Assembly: GCF_036248255.1 (NCBI RefSeq)
Contig: NZ_CP109178.1
Span: 682,001-746,000 of the forward strand
DNA length: 64,000 nucleotides
Origin: Streptomyces sp. NBC_01717
GTDB taxonomy: Bacteria; Actinomycetota; Actinomycetes; Streptomycetales; Streptomycetaceae
Direction of reading: 5' to 3'
Each line of letters opens with the position of its first letter. The first letter of the stretch is position 1. A program made the position numbers and the translations under genes. Below are positions 17,536-26,488 of this stretch, one piece after another. The notes beneath the pieces are model-generated. The model had not been told where the DNA came from, did not search any database, and was given only the letters and a program-made list of their open reading frames with translations.

Positions 17536-17565
17536 TACATGGCTACTATGTCCATGGCTACTATT
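17536..17565. promoter_or_regulatory. Tandem 15-bp repeat upstream of MarR pair
   Basis: TACATGGCTACTATG (17536-17550) is followed at once by TCCATGGCTACTATT (17551-17565), sharing the 12-mer CATGGCTACTAT. It lies 12-41 bp upstream of the MarR start and could overlap its promoter, suggesting autoregulation. Confidence 0.55.
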
Positions 17566-17718
17566 TTCTGCGGATCCAGCCCGCCCGTTCCGCCCTGGCC
17601 CGCGACGGTCGATGGTGTTGACCGTGCGAAGCGGACGATGCCCGCCCGGCGATCGGTGCACCCTTCGGGCTTGACGCAGAATGCCGGGCGGGCGCACGCC
17701 GGAGGGTATCCGCACGAC

Positions 17719-17755
17719 GGAAACCCCGGCCCGATTCCGACGGGCCGGGGTTTCC
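17719..17755 (-). terminator. Perfect 15-bp hairpin after Gly-rich secreted gene B
   Basis: The same 37 bases as 11086-11122 (15-bp stem, loop ATTCCGA), 19 bp after the stop of the gene at 17775. Confidence 0.8.
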
Positions 17756-17774
17756 ATGTGGCGCGGTGGCGCGG

Positions 17775-18473
17775 TTACCACCCGCCGTGGTCGCCGATCA
17801 CCCGGAAGCTGCCGACGACGCCGTCGTTGAGGAACAGGCCGCCCTGAACGGTGGGCGTCACGACGCCATGAGTGCTGCCGTAGGGACCGACAGTGGCGAC
17901 AGGAGAGCCGTTGTCGCAGGTCGACCCGCGGTAGACCTCGACGACCTTCCGGCTGTCGTTGCTGATGCTGAAGCTCGAGGAGCCCAGTCCACTGGCCGCG
18001 GTGATGCACCCGTCCGCGGCTGCGGAGTACGTCCGGTCGTTGAATTGGATCCTCCCCTCATCCTTGCCGCCGTAGCCACCGCCGTCACCGCCGCCATAGC
18101 CACCTCCGTCACCGCCGCCATAGCCACCACCGTCACCGCCGCCGTAGCCGCTGTCGTCTCCGCCGCCGTAGCCACCGCCGTCACCACCGCCGCCGTAACC
18201 GCCACGCCCCTCACCCCCGTTGCTCTTACTGCTGTCTTCGCCCAGGGGAGCCGCGGCCGGGGGCGCAGCCTTCTGTGCGGGTGGGGCGGCCTTCGGCGCG
18301 GGTGGGGCGGCCTTCGGCGCGGGTGGGGCGGCCTTCGAGACAGGCGGCCGAGACTCCTGGGCGGACGAGGCGGTGTGGGGGGATTCGTCGTTCGAGGCGT
18401 AGGTGATGCCGGTGATGGCAAGCACCGCGGCGCCCACTGCAGCGGCGGTCACGGCGACGGTACGCGTGGTCAT
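17775..18473 (-). CDS. Secreted Gly-rich protein, paralogue B
   Basis: A 232-residue secreted protein, paralogue of 11143-11706. The signal peptide is almost identical (MTTRTVAVTAAAVGAAVLAITG). The linker carries repeats of APPAPKA type, then (GGGDGGGY)n and GGYGGGD repeats longer than in A. The C-terminal ~95-residue domain is conserved (GCITAASGLGSSSFSISNDS ... GSTCDNGSPVATVGP) with both Cys kept. The repeat tracts explain the length difference and could expand or contract by slippage. A secreted scaffold or surface role is inferred; no family name is known to me. The start follows AGGGAG. Confidence 0.8.
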   Translation of the reverse strand: MTTRTVAVTAAAVGAAVLAITGITYASNDESPHTASSAQESRPPVSKAAPPAPKAAPPAPKAAPPAQKAAPPAAAPLGEDSSKSNGGEGRGGYGGGGDGGGYGGGDDSGYGGGDGGGYGGGDGGGYGGGDGGGYGGKDEGRIQFNDRTYSAAADGCITAASGLGSSSFSISNDSRKVVEVYRGSTCDNGSPVATVGPYGSTHGVVTPTVQGGLFLNDGVVGSFRVIGDHGGW

Positions 18474-18782
18474 GTCACTTCTCCCTGTCTCAGAGATGCC
18501 GACCGGACAGCCGACCTGCGACGAACGTACTGACAGCTCCTATAACTGTCATATCGGGCATACCTATGGTGTGACACCAGAGGGCCGACCGGGTGTACAC
18601 GTAGCACTCATCGCACATGGATCCCGCACCTGACATAGCATCAAAAATGTAATAGGGGGTACCTCTAGCGCATTGTTAGGCTTTCCGGGCGGCACATGCC
18701 GCCCGCTCACCCTGTCGGCAGCAAGTGGTTGGATCCTCGCAGGGCGAAAACGCACCCACTCCCCCTGAATGACCGTCATCGA
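18474..18782. promoter_or_regulatory. Upstream block of Gly-rich gene B (duplicate of 11707-12000)
   Basis: This shares ordered segments with the upstream of gene A, including CCCGGTCGGCCCTCTGGTG and GTGCGAT (in the direction of the gene), and the more distal CTGTCGGCAGCA. It is the presumed promoter/leader region. Confidence 0.6.
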
Positions 18783-19246
18783 TGCCCACCCGCTCGCCTC
18801 GGCTGGAGCGGCTGCCGAGAGCATCTCTCCGCCTTCATCCGTTCACGCCACACGTTCGCAACGAGGCAGCCGCCGGCCCGGCCGCATGCTGTGGACCTGC
18901 CCCGGCCCGGAGAGCCCAGGAGGTCACCCGGCTTTGTCGCCGGCCTCGGCCCGCTCATCGGGAACAGCACAGCCGAAATCCGGACAGCCATCGAACTGCC
19001 GATCTACACCGGCCGGCGTCCCGATCAACTCTGGCGTCACTGCAGAGCGGGTGACCACCGTGCAGTTCGACCTGCACGGCCGTCGTGAGCATCAAGGGCG
19101 CGTGACTGCCGGTTCAGTGGCAGGGCTCCATGATGATGTCGTCGAACTCCGGGAACTCCTCGGTCGCCGGCTCGATCACTGCAGCCCCCGACCCGCGCCG
19201 GTGCCCAGCAGCTGGTCGGCGGCCTACAGGATGGAAGGACTCCGGG
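18783..19246. other. About 460 bp; possible 21-codon peptide, otherwise no gene
   Basis: No long gene. On the minus strand GTG 19179 to TGA 19114 reads a 21-residue peptide containing IEPATEEF and ending FDDIIMEPCH, strongly acidic and ending Cys-His. It has only a weak upstream G-rich stretch and no certain start. It could be a remnant or a small peptide gene downstream of the response regulator. Confidence 0.3.
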
Positions 19247-19906
19247 TCACGGCTCGATCAGTCCGACTCGGATTGCGTATCGGGTGAGCTCGAGCCGGTC
19301 CTTCATACCGAGTTTCTCCAGCAGGTTGGCGCGGTGGCGTTCGACGGTCTTGACGCTGATGACGAGGATGTCGGCGATCTCCTGGGAGGTGTGGCCCTCG
19401 GCGACGAGCTTGAGGATTTCTTCCTCCCGGTCGGTGATGGCCTTGGCGGGGATGGTGCCGCCTTCGCGGGCACGGTCGAGGTAGTTGCGGATGAGGGCGT
19501 TGACGGCGCCGGGGTAGAGGAACGGTTCGCCGCGCATGGTCGCGCGGCAGGCTTCGACGAGGTCGCGGTCGGCCACGGATTTCAGGACGTAGCCGGAGGC
19601 GCCGGCGGCCAGGGCTTCGAAGAAGTACTGCTCGTTGTCGTACATGGTCAGTATGAGGAGGCGCAGGCCGGGCTTGGTGCGGGCGAGTTCGCGGGCGGCC
19701 TGCAGGCCGGTCAGGCGGGGCATGGCGATGTCGAGGATGGCCAGGTCGGGCTGGTGGATGCGGGCCGCTTCAACGGCTTCGGCGCCGTCGCCGGCTTCGG
19801 CCACGACAGTGAGGTCGGGTTCGCTGTCGAGGATGAGGCGGACTCCACGGCGGACCAGCGCGTGATCGTCGGCGAGAAGGATGCGGGTTTCGGTCGCCTC
19901 GGGCAT
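19247..19906 (-). CDS. NarL/LuxR-family response regulator
   Basis: A 219-residue two-component response regulator. Receiver domain at ~1-125 with acidic pocket Asp 13/14 and phospho-acceptor Asp 59 (LAILDIAMPR). LuxR-type helix-turn-helix at ~155-205 (LTDREEEILKLVAEGHTS-type, then ISVKTVERHRANLLEKLGM). The gene begins 2 bp after the stop of the histidine kinase gene, so the pair is one operon. The target is unknown; the antiporter operon on the other side of the divergent promoter is a possible one. Confidence 0.92.
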   Translation of the reverse strand: MPEATETRILLADDHALVRRGVRLILDSEPDLTVVAEAGDGAEAVEAARIHQPDLAILDIAMPRLTGLQAARELARTKPGLRLLILTMYDNEQYFFEALAAGASGYVLKSVADRDLVEACRATMRGEPFLYPGAVNALIRNYLDRAREGGTIPAKAITDREEEILKLVAEGHTSQEIADILVISVKTVERHRANLLEKLGMKDRLELTRYAIRVGLIEP

Positions 19907-19908
19907 AG

Positions 19909-20856
19909 TCAGTGGCTCCGATGGGAGGTGGGCACGGTCAGGCGTACTTCGGTGCCCCCGTCGCGGGCGGCATCGAGGGAGAGGCCGGCGCCGACGAGCA
20001 GGGCGCGTTCGCGCATGCCGCTGATGCCGGCTCCTTCGGGAGCGCCGTTGATACCGCGGCCGTCGTCGCGGACGCGCAGCTCCACACCCGCGGGGGTGTG
20101 CCGGACGGTGAGCTCGACGCGGCGGGCGCCGGCATGGCGGGCGGCGTTGGTCAGGCTCTCCTGTGCGACGCGGTAGAGCACGAGCTCGGTGTCCCGGCTC
20201 AGCGGTGGCAGGTCGGCGTCGATGTGGTGGCGTACGGCCAGAGCGGAGCCGGTGAACTCGTTGGCCAGGGCTTTCAGGGCGCTGGTCAGTCCGAGCTCTT
20301 CCAGGACGCCGGGGCGCAGACGGCGGGCGATACGGCGGATTTCGTCGAGGCTGGCGCGGGTGGTCTCCTGTACCTGATGGAGTTCTTCGCGTACCGCGGG
20401 TGGGACGTGATCGGCGACGCGTTTGAGTTCGAGCAGAACGGCGGTGAGGGTCTGGCCGATCTCGTCGTGGAGTTCCTGGGCGATGCGGTGACGTTCGGCT
20501 TCCTGTGCGGACAGGGCGCGGCCGGCGCTGGCGGCACGTTCGGTCTCCAGCCGGTCGAGCATGGTGTTGAACGTCGTGATCAGTTCTGCGACCTCGCCGT
20601 GACCGCCGACGGCCGGACGAGTTCCCGGTCGAAGCAGGTCGGTGGTGGTCATGGCGCGGGTGAGGCGTTGCAGCGGGGCGAGGCCGATACGCAGCAGGAG
20701 ACCATTGGCGATGAGCATCGCGGCCAGTCCCCCGGTGAGGACGGCGGCTTCGGTGAGCAGGACGGGGGTGGAGACGGTGACCGGCCCCAGCAGCAGGGCG
20801 GTGGCACCGATCAGCACCACGGCATTGAGCAGGAAGATCCGCCAGAACAAGGGCAC
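19909..20856 (-). CDS. Sensor histidine kinase (HisKA_3/NarX type)
   Basis: About 315 residues from GTG 20856. Two N-terminal membrane segments (LFWRIFLLNAVVLIGATALLL and LLTEAAVLTGGLAAMLIANGLLL) are followed by a HAMP-like segment (APLQRLTRAMTTTDLL), the phospho-acceptor His near 130 (AQELHDEIGQTL), and a C-terminal ATPase domain (LTNAARHAGA, DDGRGI). GTG 20856 has GGAGG 8 bases upstream. The open frame extends to 21135, but the extra N-terminus is Pro-rich and unlike protein. It pairs with the response regulator directly downstream. The signal is unknown; its extracytoplasmic loop is short, so it may sense membrane state. Confidence 0.9.
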   Translation of the reverse strand: MPLFWRIFLLNAVVLIGATALLLGPVTVSTPVLLTEAAVLTGGLAAMLIANGLLLRIGLAPLQRLTRAMTTTDLLRPGTRPAVGGHGEVAELITTFNTMLDRLETERAASAGRALSAQEAERHRIAQELHDEIGQTLTAVLLELKRVADHVPPAVREELHQVQETTRASLDEIRRIARRLRPGVLEELGLTSALKALANEFTGSALAVRHHIDADLPPLSRDTELVLYRVAQESLTNAARHAGARRVELTVRHTPAGVELRVRDDGRGINGAPEGAGISGMRERALLVGAGLSLDAARDGGTEVRLTVPTSHRSH

Positions 20857-21128
20857 CGAGACCGCCTCCGTCCAGTCGCCGTCCTCACCACTGATACCGG
20901 CCTGACCTCCCCACCGCCGCACGTGCCCCGGCGGGGGATCTATTCCCGTCATGGTCAGCCTGGGTGCGATGCGCGCTGGTGTCCATCGGTGGCAACACCC
21001 ATGTGCCGGCCGGTCCGGTGGGGGTCGGCCACCTGGGGAAATGGGTGCCGGCCCCGATGGTGACGGCGGAGGGATCCGTGTGACCGTGGCAGAAACCCCC
21101 TGACCTGCCGGACCCGGGAGGAGGAGCC

Positions 21129-21413
21129 ATGGCACGTCCTGGCGACAATCCGCAGCACCATCTCGAGGAGCAGATGGAGCGGAAGGATCTAAATGTCGTG
21201 CGCGATCCGGATACAGGGCGCTCGCGCCGACCGCGGGCCGTCCGGCGCAGACCGGCCTGGGTGTTGCTGGCTCTTTCTCTGGCGATGTTGATCACCGGCA
21301 TGGTGCTGCCGCACGGCCTGCTCCTTGCGGCCGGCCTGGTCACGGCTGGAATGGCGGCGAATCTGTTCACACCTGCGCAGGATCGCACCGAGCCCCGCCC
21401 TCGCCTGCCCTGA
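21129..21413 (+). CDS. Small DUF3040-like membrane protein
   Basis: 94 residues: a polar N-terminus (HHLEEQMERKDLNVV), a basic stretch (RRPRAVRRRPAW), then two adjacent hydrophobic segments (VLLALSLAMLITGMVL and LLLAAGLVTAGMAANLF). This resembles the short DUF3040 membrane proteins of actinobacteria, but the match is only tentative. ATG 21129 follows GGAGGAGGAGCC, a strong site. It lies between the divergent two-component system and the antiporter gene, 137 bp upstream of the latter and in the same direction, so co-expression is likely. Confidence 0.65.
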   Translation: MARPGDNPQHHLEEQMERKDLNVVRDPDTGRSRRPRAVRRRPAWVLLALSLAMLITGMVLPHGLLLAAGLVTAGMAANLFTPAQDRTEPRPRLP

Positions 21414-21550
21414 CACCCACCGCCATACCCATCAGCGACAGCGGCCTTCAGACGATCACCAGTGCCTGAAGGACCGCGAGCAAGGGGGACGTATCCGCTC
21501 CCGTCACCCTCGACACCCCAGCCTCTCCGTGCTCCCGAAGGTGGTGACCC

Positions 21551-22858
21551 GTGGGACATGCCGACACCCTGCTCGCCATGGGCGGCGCCTTCCTGGCCGC
21601 CGCTGTCCTGGCCCGCCTCGGCAGCCGGATCGGCCTGTCGACCATCCCGCTGTTCATGCTCGCCGGTATTCTCCTCGGCCCCCACACCCCGGGCCTGGTC
21701 CTGGTCGAAGACGCACGCGACTTCGACATGCTCTCCGCACTCGGCCTGGTACTGCTGCTGTTCTACCTGGGCCTGGAATTCCATCTCGACGAGATCAGGA
21801 GTGGCGGCAGACGCCTGCTGACCGCCGGCGGAATCTATCTGCTGCTGAACGTCGGCGCCGGCCTGGGATTCGGGTTCGCACTGGGCTGGGGTGCGCGGGA
21901 AGCCCTCGTACTCGCCGGTGTCCTGGGCATCTCGTCCTCCGCGATCGTCACCAAGATCCTCATCGACCTCGGCCGTATCGCACGCCCGGAGACCCGCCTG
22001 ATCCTGGGCGTCATCGTCGTGGAGGACATCTTTCTCGCCCTGTATCTCGCCGCTCTACAGCCCATCATCAGCGGGGCCCAGGGCATCACGGAAGCGGTCC
22101 TGCAAGCGGGCAAGGCGTTCGGCTTCCTCCTCGTGCTGGCCGCCGCAGCCCGCTACGGCACCCGCCTGATCGGGCGACTGATCACAGTCCGCGACAACGA
22201 ACTGCTGGTCATCAGCTTCCTCGGAGTCGCAGTCCTCATCGCCGGCGTATCCGAAGTCCTCGGGGTCGCCGACGCCATCGGCGCCTTCATGGTCGGGCTG
22301 ATCCTCGCGGGAACCCCCTCCGGACCGCGGATCCGCGAACTGGTGCACCCGTTGCGCGACGCCTTCGCAGCCATCTTCTTCTTCGCCTTCGGACTGGCCA
22401 TCGACCCAGGGGACATCGCTTCCGTCGCCACGCCGGTCGCCGCCGCAGCAGCCCTGACCATCGTCATCAACGTGGCCGCGGGACTGCTCGTGGCCCGCCT
22501 CTACCACCACGGCCCCCAGCGCGCCGCGCGAATCGCCACCACCCTCCTGGCACGCGGCGAGTTCGCGCTGATCCTGGCCGCCATGGCCACCAGCGCCGGC
22601 CTCGACGGCCGTCTGGCGCCGTTCATCGCCGGCTATGTCCTCGTCCTCGCCGTCCTCGGCCCCGTCGTCGCCGGGCGCGCGCACCTGCTCGCCCATGTCC
22701 TTCGAGCGGCGGCCGCCTGTCTGTCCGGCCACCGAGCCCGCACCCGGTTTGCCGCCACCCCGTCGGCCGAGCCGGTACAGGGCGCGTCCGGCATCCGCTC
22801 CGACAGCGCCGCCGGCCCGCCGGCACCGACTGAAGTGCCCACCGAAGCGCAGCGGTAG
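21551..22858 (+). CDS. CPA2-family cation:proton antiporter
   Basis: A 435-residue membrane protein with about 12 hydrophobic segments of the Na+/H+ exchanger fold. Visible: LGSRIGLSTIPLFMLAGILLGP, LGLVLLLFYLGLEF, LGISSSAIVTKIL (conserved unwound-helix region) and GVADAIGAFMVGLILAGTP. The C-terminal tail is hydrophilic, without a TrkA-N domain, so the protein resembles the stand-alone KhtU/KefB-like exchangers that export K+ or NH4+ against H+. GTG 21551 has GAAGGTGG upstream. No TrkA-C regulator gene accompanies it; the small membrane protein upstream could be a partner. Confidence 0.87.
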   Translation: MGHADTLLAMGGAFLAAAVLARLGSRIGLSTIPLFMLAGILLGPHTPGLVLVEDARDFDMLSALGLVLLLFYLGLEFHLDEIRSGGRRLLTAGGIYLLLNVGAGLGFGFALGWGAREALVLAGVLGISSSAIVTKILIDLGRIARPETRLILGVIVVEDIFLALYLAALQPIISGAQGITEAVLQAGKAFGFLLVLAAAARYGTRLIGRLITVRDNELLVISFLGVAVLIAGVSEVLGVADAIGAFMVGLILAGTPSGPRIRELVHPLRDAFAAIFFFAFGLAIDPGDIASVATPVAAAAALTIVINVAAGLLVARLYHHGPQRAARIATTLLARGEFALILAAMATSAGLDGRLAPFIAGYVLVLAVLGPVVAGRAHLLAHVLRAAAACLSGHRARTRFAATPSAEPVQGASGIRSDSAAGPPAPTEVPTEAQR

Positions 22859-22868
22859 TGCCGGGGAA

Positions 22869-22903
22869 CCGCGGAGCCCGGGCCCCACCGACCGGCTCCG
22901 CGG
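22869..22903 (+). terminator. Hairpin after antiporter gene
   Basis: CCGCGGAGCC (22869-22878) pairs perfectly with GGCTCCGCGG (22894-22903), 11 bp after the stop. The remainder of the gap up to 23217 holds no recognised gene; its AT-rich 23140-23170 part is a probable promoter region for the MFS gene. Confidence 0.65.
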
Positions 22904-23217
22904 GCCGACGCACCGGTTGGGCCGAACAGCGATGCCGGCCGCACCGGCCATCACCCAACGCGGCGATCCCGCCTTCCATAGGCACCGAGCGCAGCTGACG
23001 TTCACCCTCGAAGGCGGCTAACTCCGATGCTGTACGGCAGATTGACGATTCATCAGCAATTGCAGTCCCCGACGAGGGCGGCTCGACCGACGCCACAGGC
23101 CATCGTCCGCCGCTTGCCACGCCGAGCTCGCACTGCTAAAAATGCCGCGACATATTTATTTAAGCCCTAAGGTAAATGAGCGGGCGTCATGCGCGCCATG
23201 GTGAAGGGACGGTGCCG

Positions 23218-24642
23218 ATGCGGCGCGCGGCATTTGGACGGCTGGGACGTCCTGACGAAGGGACTACGGACCTGAGATCCAAGGCGGGGCGCTGGTACGG
23301 CGTCCTCACCTTCACCGTCGTCGTGGCCATCTCCTATGTCGACCGGGTCAACATCTCGGTGCTCATCACCGACAACGCCTTCCTGGACAGGTTCGGACTG
23401 GCCGGCGACCGGGTGGCCCAGGGGGCTCTGATGACGGTCTTCCTGCTCGGTTACGGTCTCGCCGCCTTCGTGCTCACGCCGGTGTACGAGACACTGCTCG
23501 GGGTGCGGCGGGGGCTCGTGGTGAGCGTGGCCACCTGGGCGGTGCTCACGTTCGTCTCGCCATGGATCGGCAGCCTGTTTCTGCTGCTGGCCGTGCGATG
23601 CCTGCTCGGGGCCGCGGAAGGTCCGCTGTTCTCCCTGAAGACGATGTACGTCAAGGACCGGTTCGCCGACGCCGAATTGGGCCGCCCGAACGCGGTCAGC
23701 TCGATGGGCGTCTCCCTCGGCACCGCCGTGGGGATGCCGCTGATCACCCTGCTGATCGTGCACTCCGACTGGACCACGTCTTTCCATGCCCTCGGTGCGC
23801 TCAACGCGCTTCTCGGCATCCCCCTGGTGCTGTTGTTCATCCGTCCCATGACCGCAGGCAATCGCGGATCAGGTCGCGATCGCGCACAGGACCGGGACGT
23901 GGACCGGCAGCCGGAAGACGGACCGATTCCCCCCGATCACCGCCCGCGTGGTTTCGGCATCCTGCTGTCCACCCTGGTCCGTGCCCTGCGAACGCCGCGA
24001 CTCGGTTGGATCCTGCTGATCGAGATCGCCACTCTGGCCTTCCTGTGGGGCACCGCTTCCTGGCTCCCCTCGTATCTGCTGCAGGAACGACACTTCTCCG
24101 CGGCGCAGACCGGCTGGCTCGCTGCGTTGCCGTTCACCGTGAGCCTCGGCTCGGGGCTGCTCGGTGGCCTTTTCATCGACCGCGTCCCGCAGCGACACCT
24201 CCCGCTGATGCTGGTGGTCGGCAGCGTCGGGGCGGGTGCGTGCGCCACGCTCGCCGTGGCCGCGACCTCGGCCACCGTCTCGGCAACGGCACTGATCCTC
24301 GCCGGTGGATTCTGGGGGCTGCAGGGTCCCGCCATCCCGACCCTCGTGCAGCGCCACGCCCCCGCGGGCAGCGTCGGCAGTGCCTACGGGGTGGTCAACG
24401 GCGTCGGCAACCTGGTGTCGGCATTCATGCCGACCCTCATGGGAACGGCAATCGCAACGGACAGCGGACACGGCTTCGCCGCAGGCCTGTCCCTCCTGGT
24501 CGTGACGCAGCTGATCACTCTGGTCAGTGCCGTGGTCCTGCTCCTCCGGCACCGGGGTCCGCACGCCGGACAGGGTCTGCCCCTGCCGAGCGCCGGACCT
24601 GCGGTCAGGTCCGCGGGGCAGGCGGCCGGCACTGCGCCCTGA
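23218..24642 (+). CDS. MFS transporter, anion:cation symporter-like
   Basis: A 474-residue permease of the major facilitator superfamily with 12 predicted membrane helices. SYVDRVNISVLI in helix 1 and LTPVYETLLGVRRGLVV in the helix 2-3 loop place it in the anion:cation symporter group (phthalate, glucarate and hexuronate-type permeases). A long charged central loop (residues ~215-255) separates the two halves. ATG 23218 is chosen because AAGGGA lies 8 bases upstream; ATG 23176 is an alternative. No catabolic genes are linked, so the substrate is open; an organic acid is likely. Confidence 0.86.
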   Translation: MRRAAFGRLGRPDEGTTDLRSKAGRWYGVLTFTVVVAISYVDRVNISVLITDNAFLDRFGLAGDRVAQGALMTVFLLGYGLAAFVLTPVYETLLGVRRGLVVSVATWAVLTFVSPWIGSLFLLLAVRCLLGAAEGPLFSLKTMYVKDRFADAELGRPNAVSSMGVSLGTAVGMPLITLLIVHSDWTTSFHALGALNALLGIPLVLLFIRPMTAGNRGSGRDRAQDRDVDRQPEDGPIPPDHRPRGFGILLSTLVRALRTPRLGWILLIEIATLAFLWGTASWLPSYLLQERHFSAAQTGWLAALPFTVSLGSGLLGGLFIDRVPQRHLPLMLVVGSVGAGACATLAVAATSATVSATALILAGGFWGLQGPAIPTLVQRHAPAGSVGSAYGVVNGVGNLVSAFMPTLMGTAIATDSGHGFAAGLSLLVVTQLITLVSAVVLLLRHRGPHAGQGLPLPSAGPAVRSAGQAAGTAP

Positions 24643-24873
24643 CGTCGAAGGAGGTGCGCGTGTTCCCGGTACGGTGCGGTGCCCGGACACCTTCTGCCGA
24701 CGCACGGCTACGACGTAGCCAAACCCGACCGGGCTCAACGAACATGCGGTTCACACACCATCAGCGGCCGTCTCAGCGTGCCCGGTGGCAAACGGCTGTG
24801 AGAGAGAATCCCACAGCGAGCATCCTCGGCGCGTCATGAGGAAGCCGAGCCACCCTCCGGGGAAACTCTCGTC

Positions 24874-25080
24874 ATGACCAACGCAGCAAAGGCAGTCCTC
24901 GAGGGCGGACCCGACGATCTCCCCGAGCGGATCGTCTCCCTCACCACGCCCGGGACCGACGTCAAGATTCCGTTCCGCGGCGGATACGAACACTTCAAAG
25001 CCACAGCACGCCACCAGGAAACCACCGAGGGCGAGCTGCCTGTCTACGAGTGGTGGGAACGCACAGAGATCCCGGGCTGA
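24874..25080 (+). CDS. DUF5988-like small protein
   Basis: 68 residues: VLEGGPDDLPERIVSL, KIPFRGGYEHFKATAR, then PVYEWWERTEIPG. The GGP.DLPE ... YEHF ... VYEW.RRT pattern matches the short actinobacterial DUF5988 family, often found near secondary-metabolite or regulatory genes. Function unknown. ATG 24874 has GGGGAAACT upstream, a modest site. It sits alone between the MFS gene and the convergent phosphatase gene. Confidence 0.72.
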   Translation: MTNAAKAVLEGGPDDLPERIVSLTTPGTDVKIPFRGGYEHFKATARHQETTEGELPVYEWWERTEIPG

Positions 25081-25312
25081 TCACTCCTCACCGCACAGAA
25101 CCCGGCACCGAACCGTCGGTACGCGGGCACCACGCGACCTGCCTGACCACTTCCGCGGCCGTGATCCCGCCCCCTCACCGACAGGCCACTCATTCACCGC
25201 AACGGTGGTGACCCTCACCACCGCCGACACCACTGCACCGAAGTCGGGCAACGGCGGAGGATCAGCGCCCACAACAGCCCCCAGCCGTGGGCGGCGGTCC
25301 GTATCCGCGCCC

Positions 25313-25753
25313 CTACATCTCCTGTACGTCCTGGAAGCGCAGTACGAATCGTCGTTGCCAAGGAGTTTCCACCGCGCGGCGGTGGTAGTGCCGGCGGACG
25401 AACGCCACCGCTTGGTCGGCCGGTACTCCGTCGAGGACAGCCATGCATGCCAGCGCTGTTCCCGTCCGCCCGTATCCACCGCCACAGGCAATCTCGACGC
25501 GTTCGTTCGCCGCGCGCGTCAGAGCCTCTTCGACGAGGCTCCGCGCCTGCTGACGGTCCGGGAGCCAAAAGTCGGGCCAGCGCAACCACCGAGCATCCCA
25601 GGCGGTGGCCGGTGGCTGCTTGCCGAGCAGATACACCGCGAAGGACGGAGTCGGTCCCGGCGGCAGTGGATGACGTAGGCCCCGGCCGCGCACCAGTGCG
25701 CCAGAGGGAAACCGAATGATCCCGCTGTCCGTCGAGCTCCAGTTCTCCGCCAC
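25313..25753 (-). CDS. Protein-tyrosine-phosphatase-like protein
   Basis: A 146-residue cytoplasmic protein with the Cys-based phosphatase signature ACGGGYGRTGT: catalytic Cys 90 and Arg 96 (C-x5-R). The upstream RWPDFWLP carries a WPD general-acid loop at 59-61. Both elements in the right order make a catalytically competent tyrosine or dual-specificity phosphatase likely. GTG 25753 is the furthest start; there is no strong ribosome-binding site. Substrate unknown. It is convergent with the DUF5988 gene and has no linked kinase. Confidence 0.82.
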   Translation of the reverse strand: MAENWSSTDSGIIRFPSGALVRGRGLRHPLPPGPTPSFAVYLLGKQPPATAWDARWLRWPDFWLPDRQQARSLVEEALTRAANERVEIACGGGYGRTGTALACMAVLDGVPADQAVAFVRRHYHRRAVETPWQRRFVLRFQDVQEM

Positions 25754-26086
25754 GCGAGCAATCTACCGACGGTTGATGGGCAACCGCGGTCACGGGCCTC
25801 GAAGTTCTCCTCCGGACCGGCCGAGATGACAGGGTCTCCCGTCAGAACTCCGGGCTCCGGCACAGTGACGGTGGTTCGGCCGCTGCCTGACAGCGCCCGC
25901 CCGCGCACACGGGAGGCAAGTCCCCCACCAGTACGGATACGCCGCACCGCCTGATCGGCACACCACCCCGGAAGGGCTGCACCCCTCCCGCAAAAAAATC
26001 TTTCGCCGCCGATGTAGAGATCTGCTTTGCTGCTCCGTCCATGGGGTGAGTGCGCCACACTGGGCGCAGCGAACACGGGAGTCGAC
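25754..26086. other. 333-bp intergenic region upstream of DGPF/ECF42 pair
   Basis: No gene recognised. It must contain the promoters of the phosphatase gene (minus) and the DGPF gene (plus). I searched for TGTCGA, which I recall as a -35-like element of this sigma-factor group, and did not find a clear copy in the last 80 bp. Confidence 0.4.
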
Positions 26087-26488
26087 ATGCCGAAGTTCAT
26101 GCTCATGGTCAACCACGACGGGGGCGTCTTCGAGGAGCCCATGGACCAGTGGGAGCCCGGCGACATCGCAGCGCACTTCAACTACTACGAGGTGCTGACC
26201 AAGGAGCTGACCGAGAGTGGCGAAATGGTCCAGTTCATGGCGCTCGCCGACCCGCGGCTGACCAAGATCGTGCGGTCGGACGGCAGTGCGGCGCCGCTGG
26301 TGACCGACGGGCCGTTCCCGGAATCGAAGGAAGTGCTGGCCGGGTTCAACGTCTTCGACGTGGAGTCCGAGGCCCGCGCCCTTGAGATCGCGGCGCGAAT
26401 CTCCGCCGTGCCCGGCCCGGGCGGGGTGCCGACACAACAGCCGGTCGAGGTCCGGCAGGTGATGAGCGACAGCCAGGGCGACCTGTGA
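26087..26488 (+). CDS. DGPF-domain (YCII-related) protein
   Basis: 133 residues of the YCII-like fold: MPKFMLMVNHD, a helical middle, then VTDGPFPESKEVLAGFNVFDVES, the signature giving the DGPF name. These small proteins are typically encoded beside ECF42-type sigma factors, as here: its TGA overlaps the GTG of the sigma gene. ATG 26087 has GGGAG upstream. Their biochemical role is unsettled; a link to stress or redox response through the sigma factor is presumed. Confidence 0.88.
   Translation: MPKFMLMVNHDGGVFEEPMDQWEPGDIAAHFNYYEVLTKELTESGEMVQFMALADPRLTKIVRSDGSAAPLVTDGPFPESKEVLAGFNVFDVESEARALEIAARISAVPGPGGVPTQQPVEVRQVMSDSQGDL

Noticed and set aside
18061..18225. Short repeated DNA in the Gly-rich gene, at first resembling a CRISPR-like array
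   Set aside because: The repeats are coding (GGGDGGGY) with no constant-length spacers.
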